A stretch of DNA of 49,416 nt from DAOTYE01 sp034434915 (lineage in GTDB: Bacteria > Chloroflexota > Dehalococcoidia > Dehalococcoidales > RBG-16-60-22): NCBI GenBank assembly GCA_034434915.1, contig DAOTYE010000015.1, forward strand, positions 1-49,416, in the 5' to 3' direction. The notes under the pieces were generated by a model. The model was given only the letters and a program-made list of their open reading frames with translations, had not been told where the DNA came from and ran no database searches. This document shows positions 8,018-15,632 of the stretch, in pieces. The position numbers and the translations under genes are program-made. Positions within the stretch are counted from its first letter, which is position 1. Each line of letters starts with the position of its first letter.

Positions 8018-9499
8018 TCATTTTTCAGGCTTGTCTGGCTCCGGTGCTGGCGTATGAGTAAGTGGGAGATGTGCTTTCCGCCGGTAGAGACAGTAGATTA
8101 GGACTCCCCCCGCTATCCAGATGCCACCAGCCCAGCCGCTCAGCGGCGTGGTCACGATGACGATGAGCCATACTGCCGTGGTCGCCAGGAAGCCCGCGAT
8201 AGCGGTGATGGGCAAACGGCGTTGTTTCCAGGTGATATTCCAGCCGAGTTTGAAAGGCCGGTGCATTTCAGGTCGTTTAATCCTCAATTTCAGGATTGAG
8301 GCGTGAGCCATGGCAAAAGTGGCAAGTGAACCGAAGACATAGATTGCGCCTAGGTCAACGAAGAATCTCGTGCTGTAGAAACCAGGGATTAACATAATAA
8401 TCGCCAGTAAAGAAAAGGTGATGATGGCAATGTATGGTGTGCGGAACTTTGGGTGGACGCGGTTGAGCGCTGCCGGGAACTGGCGCCGGGAGGCGAGATT
8501 GAACGTAAGGCGAGAGCTCCCAAGTACACCTGCGTTGGTAGCGCCAAACAAGATAATAGATGCCGCCACCGCTACCAGCGGAATGAAGACGGCCCGTAAC
8601 CACGGGTAGGGCAGGCTTGCGGCGACTCCAGCCACAGGGTCGCGTGCCCAGCCATTGACGGGGTCGCCCAGCACCTGCGGGGTCATTGCCGCCAGGGCAA
8701 TAACGGATATGCCGATAAAAAGCGTAAAGACTGCCACGATGAGCAGGGCATAAGCCTGGGGTATCCTCTTTTCCGGATGGCGGGTCTCCTCTGCCAGCTG
8801 GGCGATGGTCTCCACGCCTGTGAAACAGAGCGAGGCAATGGCGATGCCATAGATGAGGCTGGTGGTGGGGGGCCAGTTGCCAGGGCCAAACATGTTCCAG
8901 ACCAGGCTCCTCAGATTTGGTGTCAGGATGAGAACTGCGCCCAGAATGACGAGAAGAAGCTGAGTGCCGATGCCGAAGGCAATAAGAAGACCGTTCAGTT
9001 TGGCAGATTCTTTTACTCCTATGATATTGACAAGCATCAGGATGAATACAATGCCCATGGAGAAACTGGTGCCGATGGTCGGATTTGCCAGCGCAGGCCA
9101 GAAATAGCTCAAGTAAGGTGGAATGGTATAGGCGGAGATGGCGATAGTGGCAATATAGCTCAGGATAAGCGCCCATCCTGAGATGAAGCCGCAGAGGTCG
9201 TTAAACGCATAACGGGCAAATGCGGCGGAACCACCGGATTCCGGGACAGTTGAACCGCCTTCAGCGTAGGTGAGCGAATTAAAAATAAAGATGATGCCGG
9301 CAACCGCAAGCGCAACAGGCGTCGCCCCCAGTGCCACGAAAGCTACCACTCCCAGCGCATAATAGATAGAACTGCCCACATTGCCATAGCCGGCGCTGAA
9401 AAGGGCGGTGATACCCAGCACTCTTCTTAAACGGAATTGTCTGACACGCCGGGGGCGGAAAACCCGGTCGCCCGGCTTAGGCTGCCAGCTTGTCTGCAT
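8018..9499 (-). CDS. APC-superfamily permease (amino acid/polyamine type)
   Basis: The 493-residue membrane protein has about 12 hydrophobic segments and the APC-fold first helix (FSAGYGNVGSSIYYALG, about 35-51). The helix 6 region FTGVETIAQLAEETRHPEKRIP (about 227) is typical of amino acid permeases. The cytoplasmic N-terminus is rich in arginine, and the tail is proline-rich. The substrate cannot be read from sequence: amino acid or polyamine is likely, and K+ is possible since KimA-type importers share this fold. It is transcribed from a strong promoter. The next genes (Usp, two RCK proteins) encode candidate cytosolic regulators. Confidence 0.9.
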   Translation of the reverse strand: MQTSWQPKPGDRVFRPRRVRQFRLRRVLGITALFSAGYGNVGSSIYYALGVVAFVALGATPVALAVAGIIFIFNSLTYAEGGSTVPESGGSAAFARYAFNDLCGFISGWALILSYIATIAISAYTIPPYLSYFWPALANPTIGTSFSMGIVFILMLVNIIGVKESAKLNGLLIAFGIGTQLLLVILGAVLILTPNLRSLVWNMFGPGNWPPTTSLIYGIAIASLCFTGVETIAQLAEETRHPEKRIPQAYALLIVAVFTLFIGISVIALAAMTPQVLGDPVNGWARDPVAGVAASLPYPWLRAVFIPLVAVAASIILFGATNAGVLGSSRLTFNLASRRQFPAALNRVHPKFRTPYIAIITFSLLAIIMLIPGFYSTRFFVDLGAIYVFGSLATFAMAHASILKLRIKRPEMHRPFKLGWNITWKQRRLPITAIAGFLATTAVWLIVIVTTPLSGWAGGIWIAGGVLIYCLYRRKAHLPLTHTPAPEPDKPEK

Positions 9500-9537
9500 A
9501 TGACGTTCAGATTTCTCAGTCTAACCCAAGATGATGT

Positions 9538-9566
9538 ATTCTAAGGCTCTTTTACCTTGCTGTCAA
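9538..9566 (-). promoter_or_regulatory. Promoter of the APC permease
   Basis: On the minus strand, TTGACA (9566-9561) and TAGAAT (9543-9538) are spaced by 17 bp, close to the sigma-70 consensus. The transcript would begin about 32 nt before the permease ATG at 9499. A short palindrome TAGTACTA (9575-9582) lies just upstream of the -35. Confidence 0.7.
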
Positions 9567-9636
9567 CTGCCTAGTAGTACTAATTTCCTATGACTTAAGT
9601 TTCTCCAATACTTTATTCCTAATACGTGAACGCAAC

Positions 9637-9736
9637 TTGACAGATGGCGAATTTCCTTCTTATAGTAATAAACAAGCAGGGACGCTATTTGATAATTCCA
9701 TACAAATTGACAAAAAGGTCTATTATGCGATAATAG
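9637..9736 (+). promoter_or_regulatory. Two tandem promoters before the HTH gene
   Basis: The first is TTGACA (9637-9642), 18 bp, TATAGT (9661-9666). The second is TTGACA (9707-9712), 18 bp, TAATAG (9731-9736). Both lie inside an open frame that could be extended upstream of the HTH gene, which argues that translation starts downstream, at the GTG at 9760. Confidence 0.6.
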
Positions 9737-9759
9737 GTGACAAAAGGCTAATTACCGCG

Positions 9760-10041
9760 GTGGTTATTAAAACGAGGATTTTTGAGTTATATAGCAAAAA
9801 GTACGGCAGTCTAACAGAGCTTGCTGAAGCTATGGATTTGTCTCTCAGTCAGCTTTACCGGGTGCGCATGGGCACGCGCGGTATCAATCAGAAGTTCATC
9901 ATCGGCGCCAAGAAGGCGTTCCCTGACTATAAACTGGATGACCTCTTCTATCTTGACAATGAAAAGCCCGGCGCGGATTCTCAGCCAGATGACTCTTTAA
10001 TTGAACGCTACCGCCACATTGTGCGCAGTCTGACGGCTTGA
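9760..10041 (+). CDS. Small helix-turn-helix protein (XRE-like)
   Basis: This 93-residue protein has a helix-turn-helix, ELAEAMDLSLSQLYRVRMG (about residues 20-38), close to the single-domain regulators common in Dehalococcoidia. INQKFIIGAKKAFPDYKLDDLFYL follows, and an acidic tail ends it. The family usually acts as a DNA-binding regulator; the target is unknown. I place the start at GTG 9760 because two good promoters lie just upstream; a TTG at 9637 would put the first -35 box inside the gene. It converges on def with a two-base gap. Confidence 0.75.
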   Translation: MVIKTRIFELYSKKYGSLTELAEAMDLSLSQLYRVRMGTRGINQKFIIGAKKAFPDYKLDDLFYLDNEKPGADSQPDDSLIERYRHIVRSLTA

Positions 10042-10043
10042 CC

Positions 10044-10565
10044 TCAATCATCGCCAGCGTCTGGCGGCGTTCCATCAGTACCGCTGGTTTCTTTTGGCTG
10101 GACTTTCTGTAGTTCAGCCATGTTCTTCAGGTGCTCAAAGTAGAGGGTGCCATTGAGATGGTCAATCTCATGCTCCAGCGCCTGTGCCAGCAGTCCATCA
10201 GCTTTAATCCTGACCTCTTTTCCGTCAGCGTCCAGACCTTTTACGGTAACTGCTTCTGAGCGCGTGATTTGGGCAAAGTAGCCCGGCAGGCTGAGACACC
10301 CTTCTTCCACAATACGTTCTCCTTTCCGTTTCACTATTTCCGGGTTTATCAATACGATGTCATCTTGCTCTGGAAGACCGATGACTATCACCCGCAGAGA
10401 TACGCCCACCTGAGGTGCGGCTAGTCCCACCCTGCCCGGCACCGCGTGCAGGGTTTCAATCATATCGCTGATGAGCTTCTTAATGGAGCGGTCAATGATG
10501 GTAACTCGCTTTGCTTTCTGTTTCAGCACCGGCGCCGGATAGCTATGAATCTGCAAGACTGCCAT
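10044..10565 (-). CDS. def: Peptide deformylase
   Basis: This metalloenzyme removes the formyl group from the initiator methionine of new proteins. The three family motifs are present: VGLAAPQVGV (47-55), EGCLSLPG (metal ligand Cys90) and HEIDH (132-136, metal ligands and catalytic Glu133). At 173 residues it is of normal length, with a short proline/aspartate tail. It lies 35 bp downstream of priA in the same direction; def and priA are neighbours in many bacteria, usually with fmt, which is not seen here. Confidence 0.96.
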   Translation of the reverse strand: MAVLQIHSYPAPVLKQKAKRVTIIDRSIKKLISDMIETLHAVPGRVGLAAPQVGVSLRVIVIGLPEQDDIVLINPEIVKRKGERIVEEGCLSLPGYFAQITRSEAVTVKGLDADGKEVRIKADGLLAQALEHEIDHLNGTLYFEHLKNMAELQKVQPKETSGTDGTPPDAGDD

Positions 10566-10600
10566 AGGTTTCTTTAAAGAGAACGTATCGTTTCAGTTTA

Positions 10601-13030
10601 CTAAAGTAAGCTCACGGGGTCAATATCCGCCGTCCATCCCTGTGGGAAGGCAATGGGGGCGAGGAAGGCGGAAAGGTTACTGCCGCGCAGGATAAGCTGC
10701 CAGCGGAACCTGCCCCGGAGGCGCGAGATAAAAGCCGGTGCCGGACCAATGAACGTCAGGTCGGCAATTCCTTTTGCCTCACTCTCTGTGATGAGCACCT
10801 GTTTCATGCGCTCCGCTTCTCGCTGACAGCGGGCTTCATTGGTATGAGTGTAGGTCAGTAACGCAAGCTGGGAAAACGGCGGGTTGCGGAACTGCCGCCG
10901 GTACTCAATTTCCTTTTCATAAAATGTTTGATAGTCATGCCGCCCTGCCGCCTGTATGGCATAGTGCTCCGCAGAAAATGTCTGGATGATGACCTGCCCG
11001 CCTGAAACGCCCCGCCCTGCTCTGCCCGCCACCTGGCTGAGGAGCTGAAAGGTGCGTTCCCCGGCGCGGAAATCAGGCAAGTTCAGGCTGGTATCGGCGT
11101 TGATGACGCCCACCAGAGTTACCGCAGGGATATCAAGCCCTTTTGCCACCATCTGTGTGCCGATGAGTATATTTGCTTCATGGGCGCGGAACTTGCTCAG
11201 GATGGCTTCATGAGACTCACGGCTCCGGGTAACATCACTGTCCCAGCGCAGGAGCCTGGCACGGGGAAAAGCGGCACGCACTTCCTCTTCCAGCTTTTGA
11301 GTGCCCGTGCCCAGGAATTTTATCTGGCGGCTCATACAGCGTGGGCACATCTCAGGCACAGACGCTTTGTAATTGCACAGGTGGCAGATGAGCCTGTCTT
11401 CTGCAGGATGATAGGTCAGTGGCACATCACAGCGTTTACAGCGCATGACGAACCCGCAGTGGCGGCATTGCACAAATGTCGCCCCTCCCCGCCGGTTGAG
11501 GAAGAGAATCACCTGCTCTTTTTGCGCCAGCGCTCGTGAGATTGCTTCGGCAAGAGGGCGACTGAACACGCTGCGGTTCCCGGCTTTGAGTTCCTCCCTC
11601 ATGTCAATGATGCTGACTTCCGGCAAAGCGGCACCGGCAGAGGGAACCACGCGCTCCGGCAGATGAAGCAGGTGGAAATCTCCGGTCTGAGCATGGTAAT
11701 AGGTGGTAACATCAGGTGTGGCGCTCCCCAGAACCACTACTGCGCCAATCAGCTCCGCCAGCCTGAGGGCGACATCCCGAGCATGGTAGCGGGGCGACTT
11801 ATCGTCTTGCTTGTAGGTCCACTCATGTTCCTCATCTATCACGATGAGTCCAAGGTCCGGCTGTGGCGCAAAGATGGCACTGCGCGGGCCAATCACCACG
11901 TCAAACTCCCCATTTTTAATGCGGCGCCACTCGTCAAATTGCTCGCCGGGAGTGAGCTTGCTGTGGAGCACCGCTACCCGCCGCGGGAAGCGGGCGGCAA
12001 ACCGCTCTATCGTCTGCGGCGTGAGGGCTATTTCTGGCACCAGCATAATTCCTTTTCTGCCTATCTTCACTGCCTCGGACAGCGCCTGCAGGTAAATTTC
12101 AGTTTTGCCACTGCCGGTAACCCCGTGAAGCAAGAAAACTCCAAATTTCCTTTGGTGAAGAGCGTCACGTATGGCGGTGAAGGCAGTCTCCTGTGCCGGC
12201 GTGAGCTTCAAAGGTGGGGTGGCAGAGATGGTTTTATAAGAAATCGGCTCCCGCGTTACTTCAACCTCTGTGAACCTAATCAAACCTTGCTCAGCGAGGG
12301 CGTTGGCAGTAGCGCGGTCAATGCCAGCCTTTTCTTTTGCCTCTTTCCACGGCACAGCCCCGGCTTGCTCGGCGAGGAACAGGAGCAGGGAAGCCTGCTT
12401 GCGGGATTTGACCCCTTTTGCTGTCACCAGCGTCCTGGCTTGTTCCGGGTTGACAGTCAGTGTCAGGTACGGTACTCTCTTGGGCTTGATTTTGACCGGC
12501 TCAAGCTCATACTGGCGGGAGAGAATCCCACACCTGACAAGTTGCGCCACCACTTTCTGCGCCTTTTCTTTGCCCAGATTCCGCTCAATTTCTTTGAAAT
12601 TAATCCTTTCCTTTTTCCTCACGATGTCAGTAGCCTGCTTCAGTTCCGGAGAAAGTGAAGACAGGTCATGGCGTTCATAGTCTGGCGCCAGCGAGAGAAA
12701 TGTGAGGGTGTTCCGCGCAAAGCCGGGCGGCAGGAAAAGCGCCATGGCGTCAAAAAGCGGAGAGAGGTAGTATTCGCTTATCCACTGTGCCAGCTTGATT
12801 TGTGTTAACGATAAAACTGGCTCTGGCTCAATGGTGCTGAGGATGTCTCTTGTTTCGGCTACCGCAGGCGTGGAGCTTAGGGCGATGACGATGCCCTGCA
12901 GGACCCTTTCACCAAAGGGGACCAGGACTGCCTGTCCGGTGGAGACCGATAGGTTATCTGGAATGGAATAGCTGAATGTCCGGCGCCGGGCGACAGGCGA
13001 GTTTACGCTGACTTCGGCGTATCTCATCAT
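10601..13030 (-). CDS. priA: Primosomal replication-restart helicase PriA
   Basis: PriA recognises stalled or repaired forks and reloads the replicative helicase. The 809-residue protein has the N-terminal DNA-binding region (about 1-105), a winged-helix region and a superfamily 2 helicase core. The core has Walker A GVTGSGKTE (303-311) and DEEH (399-402). A zinc-binding insertion of paired cysteines lies at about 510-555 (CRHCG, CKRCD, CHLC, CPRC). TTG/GTG alternatives are not needed: ATGATG at 13030 follows CGGAG. It lies between rplS and def on the minus strand. Confidence 0.96.
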   Translation of the reverse strand: MMRYAEVSVNSPVARRRTFSYSIPDNLSVSTGQAVLVPFGERVLQGIVIALSSTPAVAETRDILSTIEPEPVLSLTQIKLAQWISEYYLSPLFDAMALFLPPGFARNTLTFLSLAPDYERHDLSSLSPELKQATDIVRKKERINFKEIERNLGKEKAQKVVAQLVRCGILSRQYELEPVKIKPKRVPYLTLTVNPEQARTLVTAKGVKSRKQASLLLFLAEQAGAVPWKEAKEKAGIDRATANALAEQGLIRFTEVEVTREPISYKTISATPPLKLTPAQETAFTAIRDALHQRKFGVFLLHGVTGSGKTEIYLQALSEAVKIGRKGIMLVPEIALTPQTIERFAARFPRRVAVLHSKLTPGEQFDEWRRIKNGEFDVVIGPRSAIFAPQPDLGLIVIDEEHEWTYKQDDKSPRYHARDVALRLAELIGAVVVLGSATPDVTTYYHAQTGDFHLLHLPERVVPSAGAALPEVSIIDMREELKAGNRSVFSRPLAEAISRALAQKEQVILFLNRRGGATFVQCRHCGFVMRCKRCDVPLTYHPAEDRLICHLCNYKASVPEMCPRCMSRQIKFLGTGTQKLEEEVRAAFPRARLLRWDSDVTRSRESHEAILSKFRAHEANILIGTQMVAKGLDIPAVTLVGVINADTSLNLPDFRAGERTFQLLSQVAGRAGRGVSGGQVIIQTFSAEHYAIQAAGRHDYQTFYEKEIEYRRQFRNPPFSQLALLTYTHTNEARCQREAERMKQVLITESEAKGIADLTFIGPAPAFISRLRGRFRWQLILRGSNLSAFLAPIAFPQGWTADIDPVSLL

Positions 13031-13091
13031 GTTACTCCGGGCAATAGCCTTCTCCGGCTCCTGTCATGTGCCCAGCGCCAGAAAGTTGGTG

Positions 13092-13718
13092 CTATTTTTC
13101 CTCTTTTGGCTGTTTTTCTGCTCTAGCCGGCTCAGCTTTTGGGGCTTCAGCTTTAGCTGACTCTGACTTGGGTGATTCACCGGATTTAGTGGCTTCAGCT
13201 TCTGTCTTTTTCAGCGGTGCCGGTTCTGCTTGCGGCGCTTCAGGCTTGGGTGCCTCAGCTCTGGTGGCTTCCGCCTGCGTGTTCTCTGGCGGAGCTTCAG
13301 GCAGGGATTCCTTTTCCCGGGCGGCTTCTGCCTCTGCCTGCGCCACCTCCTCCGCTGATGGCTGTAAGCCTATTCTGGCAAGCCTCTTTTCCTTGAGCCG
13401 TGCTGCCTTACCACTGCGTCCCCGCAGATAGTAGAGCTTTGCCCTCCTCACCTTGCCATGGCGCAAGACTTCCACCCTGTCCACGAGCGGTGAGTTAAAG
13501 GGGAAGGTGCGTTCTACACCCACACCATAGGCGATGCGTCTGACGGTGAAACTGCCGCCGCTTTTGGTCTGCTTGATTCTAATGACCACGCCCTGGAATG
13601 GCTGGATACGCTCCTTGCCGCTTTCAATAACCTTGGCGCTCACCCTGACGGTGTCACCGGGAGCTATTTGCGGAATTTTCTTGTTCTTTTTGATTTCAAT
13701 GAGAGACTGGATGTTCAT
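13092..13718 (-). CDS. rplS: 50S ribosomal protein L19 with a long C-terminal extension
   Basis: The first 115 residues or so are a normal L19, which sits at the 30S-50S interface (GDTVRVSAKVIESGKERIQPF, FTVRRIAYGVGVERTFP, LRGRSGKAARLKE). The family is usually 110-130 residues. Here a tail of about 90 residues follows, built almost only of A, E, K and P, with repeated AEAPKPEAP-like units. The tail is probably disordered. The start ATG has AAGGAG upstream. Its neighbour trmD is the usual partner in the rpsP-rimM-trmD-rplS operon; rpsP and rimM are not in the window. Confidence 0.95.
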   Translation of the reverse strand: MNIQSLIEIKKNKKIPQIAPGDTVRVSAKVIESGKERIQPFQGVVIRIKQTKSGGSFTVRRIAYGVGVERTFPFNSPLVDRVEVLRHGKVRRAKLYYLRGRSGKAARLKEKRLARIGLQPSAEEVAQAEAEAAREKESLPEAPPENTQAEATRAEAPKPEAPQAEPAPLKKTEAEATKSGESPKSESAKAEAPKAEPARAEKQPKEEK

Positions 13719-13750
13719 TTCAATTTACTCCTTGTTCTAGCCACGCATGA

Positions 13751-14500
13751 TTATTTGGTCGTATTTAATAGCCGCTCTAGCGCCTTCTTTTCATCCGCGC
13801 TCAGCTGTTTTTGCGCCAGGAGTTCCGGCCGGCGTTCTTTGGTACGGCGTATCGCCTGTTCCCGGCGCCACCGGGCAATCTCTCCATGGTTGCCGGAAAG
13901 AAGCACCTCTGGCACCGCCCAGCCGCGATACACCGGAGGGCGGGTGTACTGGGGATATTCCAGCAGTCCGCCGCTGTGTGATTCATCACGCGGTGATTCC
14001 TCTGAGCCGAGGACGCCCGGTATCAACCTGGTGACGGCATCAATAACCACCATCGCCGGCAGTTCACCCCCGGTCAGCACGTAATCACCGATGCTGATTT
14101 CTTCCGTGGCAAGGTGCTCTCTCACCCGCTCGTCAACCCCTTCATAGTGCCCGCAGATTAGAATGAGACGTTTATGGTGAGCCATCTCCTGCGCCACCTG
14201 CTGTGTGAAAAGGCGTCCCTGTGGGGAAAGAAGGATAACCGGAGTTTTATCACGTTCTTCCTGGGTCATCTCAGCCTGTATTGCCTCTACCGTCTCAAAA
14301 ATAGGCTCCGGTTTCATGACCATACCCGGACCACCACCGTAAGGGTAATCATCAACTGTCTTATGCCTGTCATGGGTGAAGTCCCGTATGTTGTGCAGGC
14401 GGAGGCTGACCAGTCCCTTATCAATCGCTCGCTTGAGAATGCTCAGGCTTGACATAATTTCAAACATCTGGGGGAATATCGTTAAGACATCAATGTGCAT
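13751..14500 (-). CDS. trmD: tRNA (guanine-N1)-methyltransferase TrmD
   Basis: TrmD methylates G37 next to the anticodon, using S-adenosylmethionine, to prevent frameshifting. The SPOUT knot is recognisable: GGGPGMVMKPEP (about 57-68), ILICGHYEGVDERV (about 113) and ISIGDYVLTGGELPAMVVID (about 134-153). At 249 residues the length is normal. It precedes rplS by 32 bp and follows the mog gene by 10 bp, so all three are probably co-transcribed. Confidence 0.97.
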   Translation of the reverse strand: MHIDVLTIFPQMFEIMSSLSILKRAIDKGLVSLRLHNIRDFTHDRHKTVDDYPYGGGPGMVMKPEPIFETVEAIQAEMTQEERDKTPVILLSPQGRLFTQQVAQEMAHHKRLILICGHYEGVDERVREHLATEEISIGDYVLTGGELPAMVVIDAVTRLIPGVLGSEESPRDESHSGGLLEYPQYTRPPVYRGWAVPEVLLSGNHGEIARWRREQAIRRTKERRPELLAQKQLSADEKKALERLLNTTK

Positions 14501-14510
14501 CGCCGCTTCC

Positions 14511-15008
14511 CTATGACTTGATAGCGTGCTCCGTAACCACGCCCTTGATGATTTCCACGGCGTGGCTAATCGCCGGCAGGGCTACTTCCAGACATTCCCG
14601 CACTGCCTTAGGACTGCCCGGCAGATTGATAATCAGGCACTTTTTCCTGAGACCTGCGGTGGCACGGCTCAGCATCGCCATGGGCGTTTTTTCAAGCGTT
14701 CGGGCGCGCATCGCCTCTGCGATGCCGGGCACGACCTTGTCAAGGATGGCTAGTGTGGCTTCCGGCGTCACATCACGCTGGCTCAGCCCGGTGCCCCCGG
14801 TAGTTATGATGACGTCAATAGTCCCTTCATCCGCCCACTCTTTAAGTTTGCGGCTGATGATATCCATCTCGTCTGGAACGATTTCATAGCGCTCCACGCG
14901 GCTATCCAGGCGGGAGATGAGCTCCCTGACGGCTTTGCCGCTTTCATCAGCGCGCTCGCCGCGCCAGCCTTTGTCGCTTATGGTGAGTATGCCCACAGTG
15001 ATTATCAT
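14511..15008 (-). CDS. Molybdopterin adenylyltransferase family protein (MogA/MoaB)
   Basis: The 165-residue protein matches the MogA/MoaB family, which adenylylates molybdopterin before molybdenum insertion. The nucleotide-binding signature ITTGGTGLSQRDVTPEA (about 68-84) and the late NLPGSPKAVRE motif (about 128) are intact. It is the first gene of the run into trmD-rplS and is ordinary for a cell with Mo enzymes, though its position beside translation genes is not typical. MogA and MoaB cannot be separated by sequence alone. Confidence 0.9.
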   Translation of the reverse strand: MIITVGILTISDKGWRGERADESGKAVRELISRLDSRVERYEIVPDEMDIISRKLKEWADEGTIDVIITTGGTGLSQRDVTPEATLAILDKVVPGIAEAMRARTLEKTPMAMLSRATAGLRKKCLIINLPGSPKAVRECLEVALPAISHAVEIIKGVVTEHAIKS

Positions 15009-15036
15009 AAGAATGCCTTGAAGACAAACAGCATTT

Positions 15037-15066
15037 ATTTTACCACAAATTGCTGTATCCAGCCAA
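15037..15066 (-). promoter_or_regulatory. Possible promoter of the mog-trmD-rplS run
   Basis: On the minus strand, TTGGCT (15066-15061) lies 18 bp before TAAAAT (15042-15037), with the start codon 29 bp downstream. The -35 is weak and the -10 good. Confidence 0.45.
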
Positions 15067-15134
15067 ATTGGATGAGGGACAGGGTGCCACTGATACCATG
15101 ACTAAATATTTTTCTAAAAATAAGCCTGAAGGTA

Positions 15135-15163
15135 TTGACAAACAGGGGATTGCGTGATATAAA
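15135..15163 (+). promoter_or_regulatory. mraZ operon promoter
   Basis: TTGACA (15135-15140), a 17-bp spacer and TATAAA (15158-15163) form a near-consensus sigma-70 promoter. Transcription would begin near 15170, inside the block of MraZ boxes. Confidence 0.8.
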
Positions 15164-15200
15164 ATGGGGAAAAGTGGTAAATAGTGGGGGAAAAGGGTAA
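15161..15200 (+). promoter_or_regulatory. MraZ boxes: four direct repeats with a 10-bp period
   Basis: Four consecutive 10-bp blocks starting at 15161, 15171, 15181 and 15191 share the form AAARTGGKRA, with GG at the same place in each. They begin at the -10 and end at the ribosome binding site of mraZ. MraZ is known to bind directly repeated, GTGG/TGGG-containing boxes upstream of its own gene, with about one helical turn between boxes. Autoregulation is therefore very likely here. Confidence 0.8.
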
Positions 15201-15203
15201 TAT

Positions 15204-15632
15204 TTGTTTTACGGTGAGTTTGTTTACAAGATTGATGAGAAAGGCAGGGTAACTATCCCGCCCCGGTTCCGCAAGGAGTTGAAAGAGGGCGTGGTTCTTT
15301 TCCCGGGGCAGGAAAAGTGTATTAATGCTTATACCCTCTCAGAATGGAAAAAGCTGGCGAATGCGCTCACCGGCGGTTCAGTCACCCCCACCCACAAGAT
15401 AAGAAAGCTGAACCGCGCCATATTTGCCACTGCTTTTAACCTCTTCGTTGATGCGCAGGGGAGAATTGCCCTGCCGGCACCGCTTAGAGAGTTTGCTGAA
15501 ATCGGTGAGGATGTCGTCATCGCTGGCGCAAACACCTATCTTGAAATCTGGAATAAGGAGCTCTGGGAAGCGGAAAAAGCTGCCAGCCAGGAGCAGGCTT
15601 GGCAGATAATTGAAAGCTTGGAGAGGCGTTAA
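15204..15632 (+). CDS. mraZ: Transcriptional regulator MraZ
   Basis: MraZ is the ring-forming, AbrB-like DNA-binding regulator at the head of the division and cell wall (dcw) cluster. The 142-residue protein has two copies of the family motif: IDEKGRVTIPPRFR (about 10-23) and VDAQGRIALPAPLRE (about 84-98). The start is a TTG at 15204 preceded by AAAAGGG; the N-terminus MFYGEFVYKID fits the family exactly. It abuts rsmH with no gap. The boxes described above lie directly upstream. Confidence 0.95.
   Translation: MFYGEFVYKIDEKGRVTIPPRFRKELKEGVVLFPGQEKCINAYTLSEWKKLANALTGGSVTPTHKIRKLNRAIFATAFNLFVDAQGRIALPAPLREFAEIGEDVVIAGANTYLEIWNKELWEAEKAASQEQAWQIIESLERR

Noticed and set aside
8355..9176. A 273-codon frame on the minus strand inside the permease gene
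   Set aside because: It is the permease read in another frame. The product is rich in His, Arg and Pro with no membrane pattern, and the permease frame has all family signatures.
11663..12658. A 331-codon open frame on the plus strand
   Set aside because: It is antisense to priA, whose motifs are complete on the other strand. The product shows no family motif and there is no ribosome binding site.
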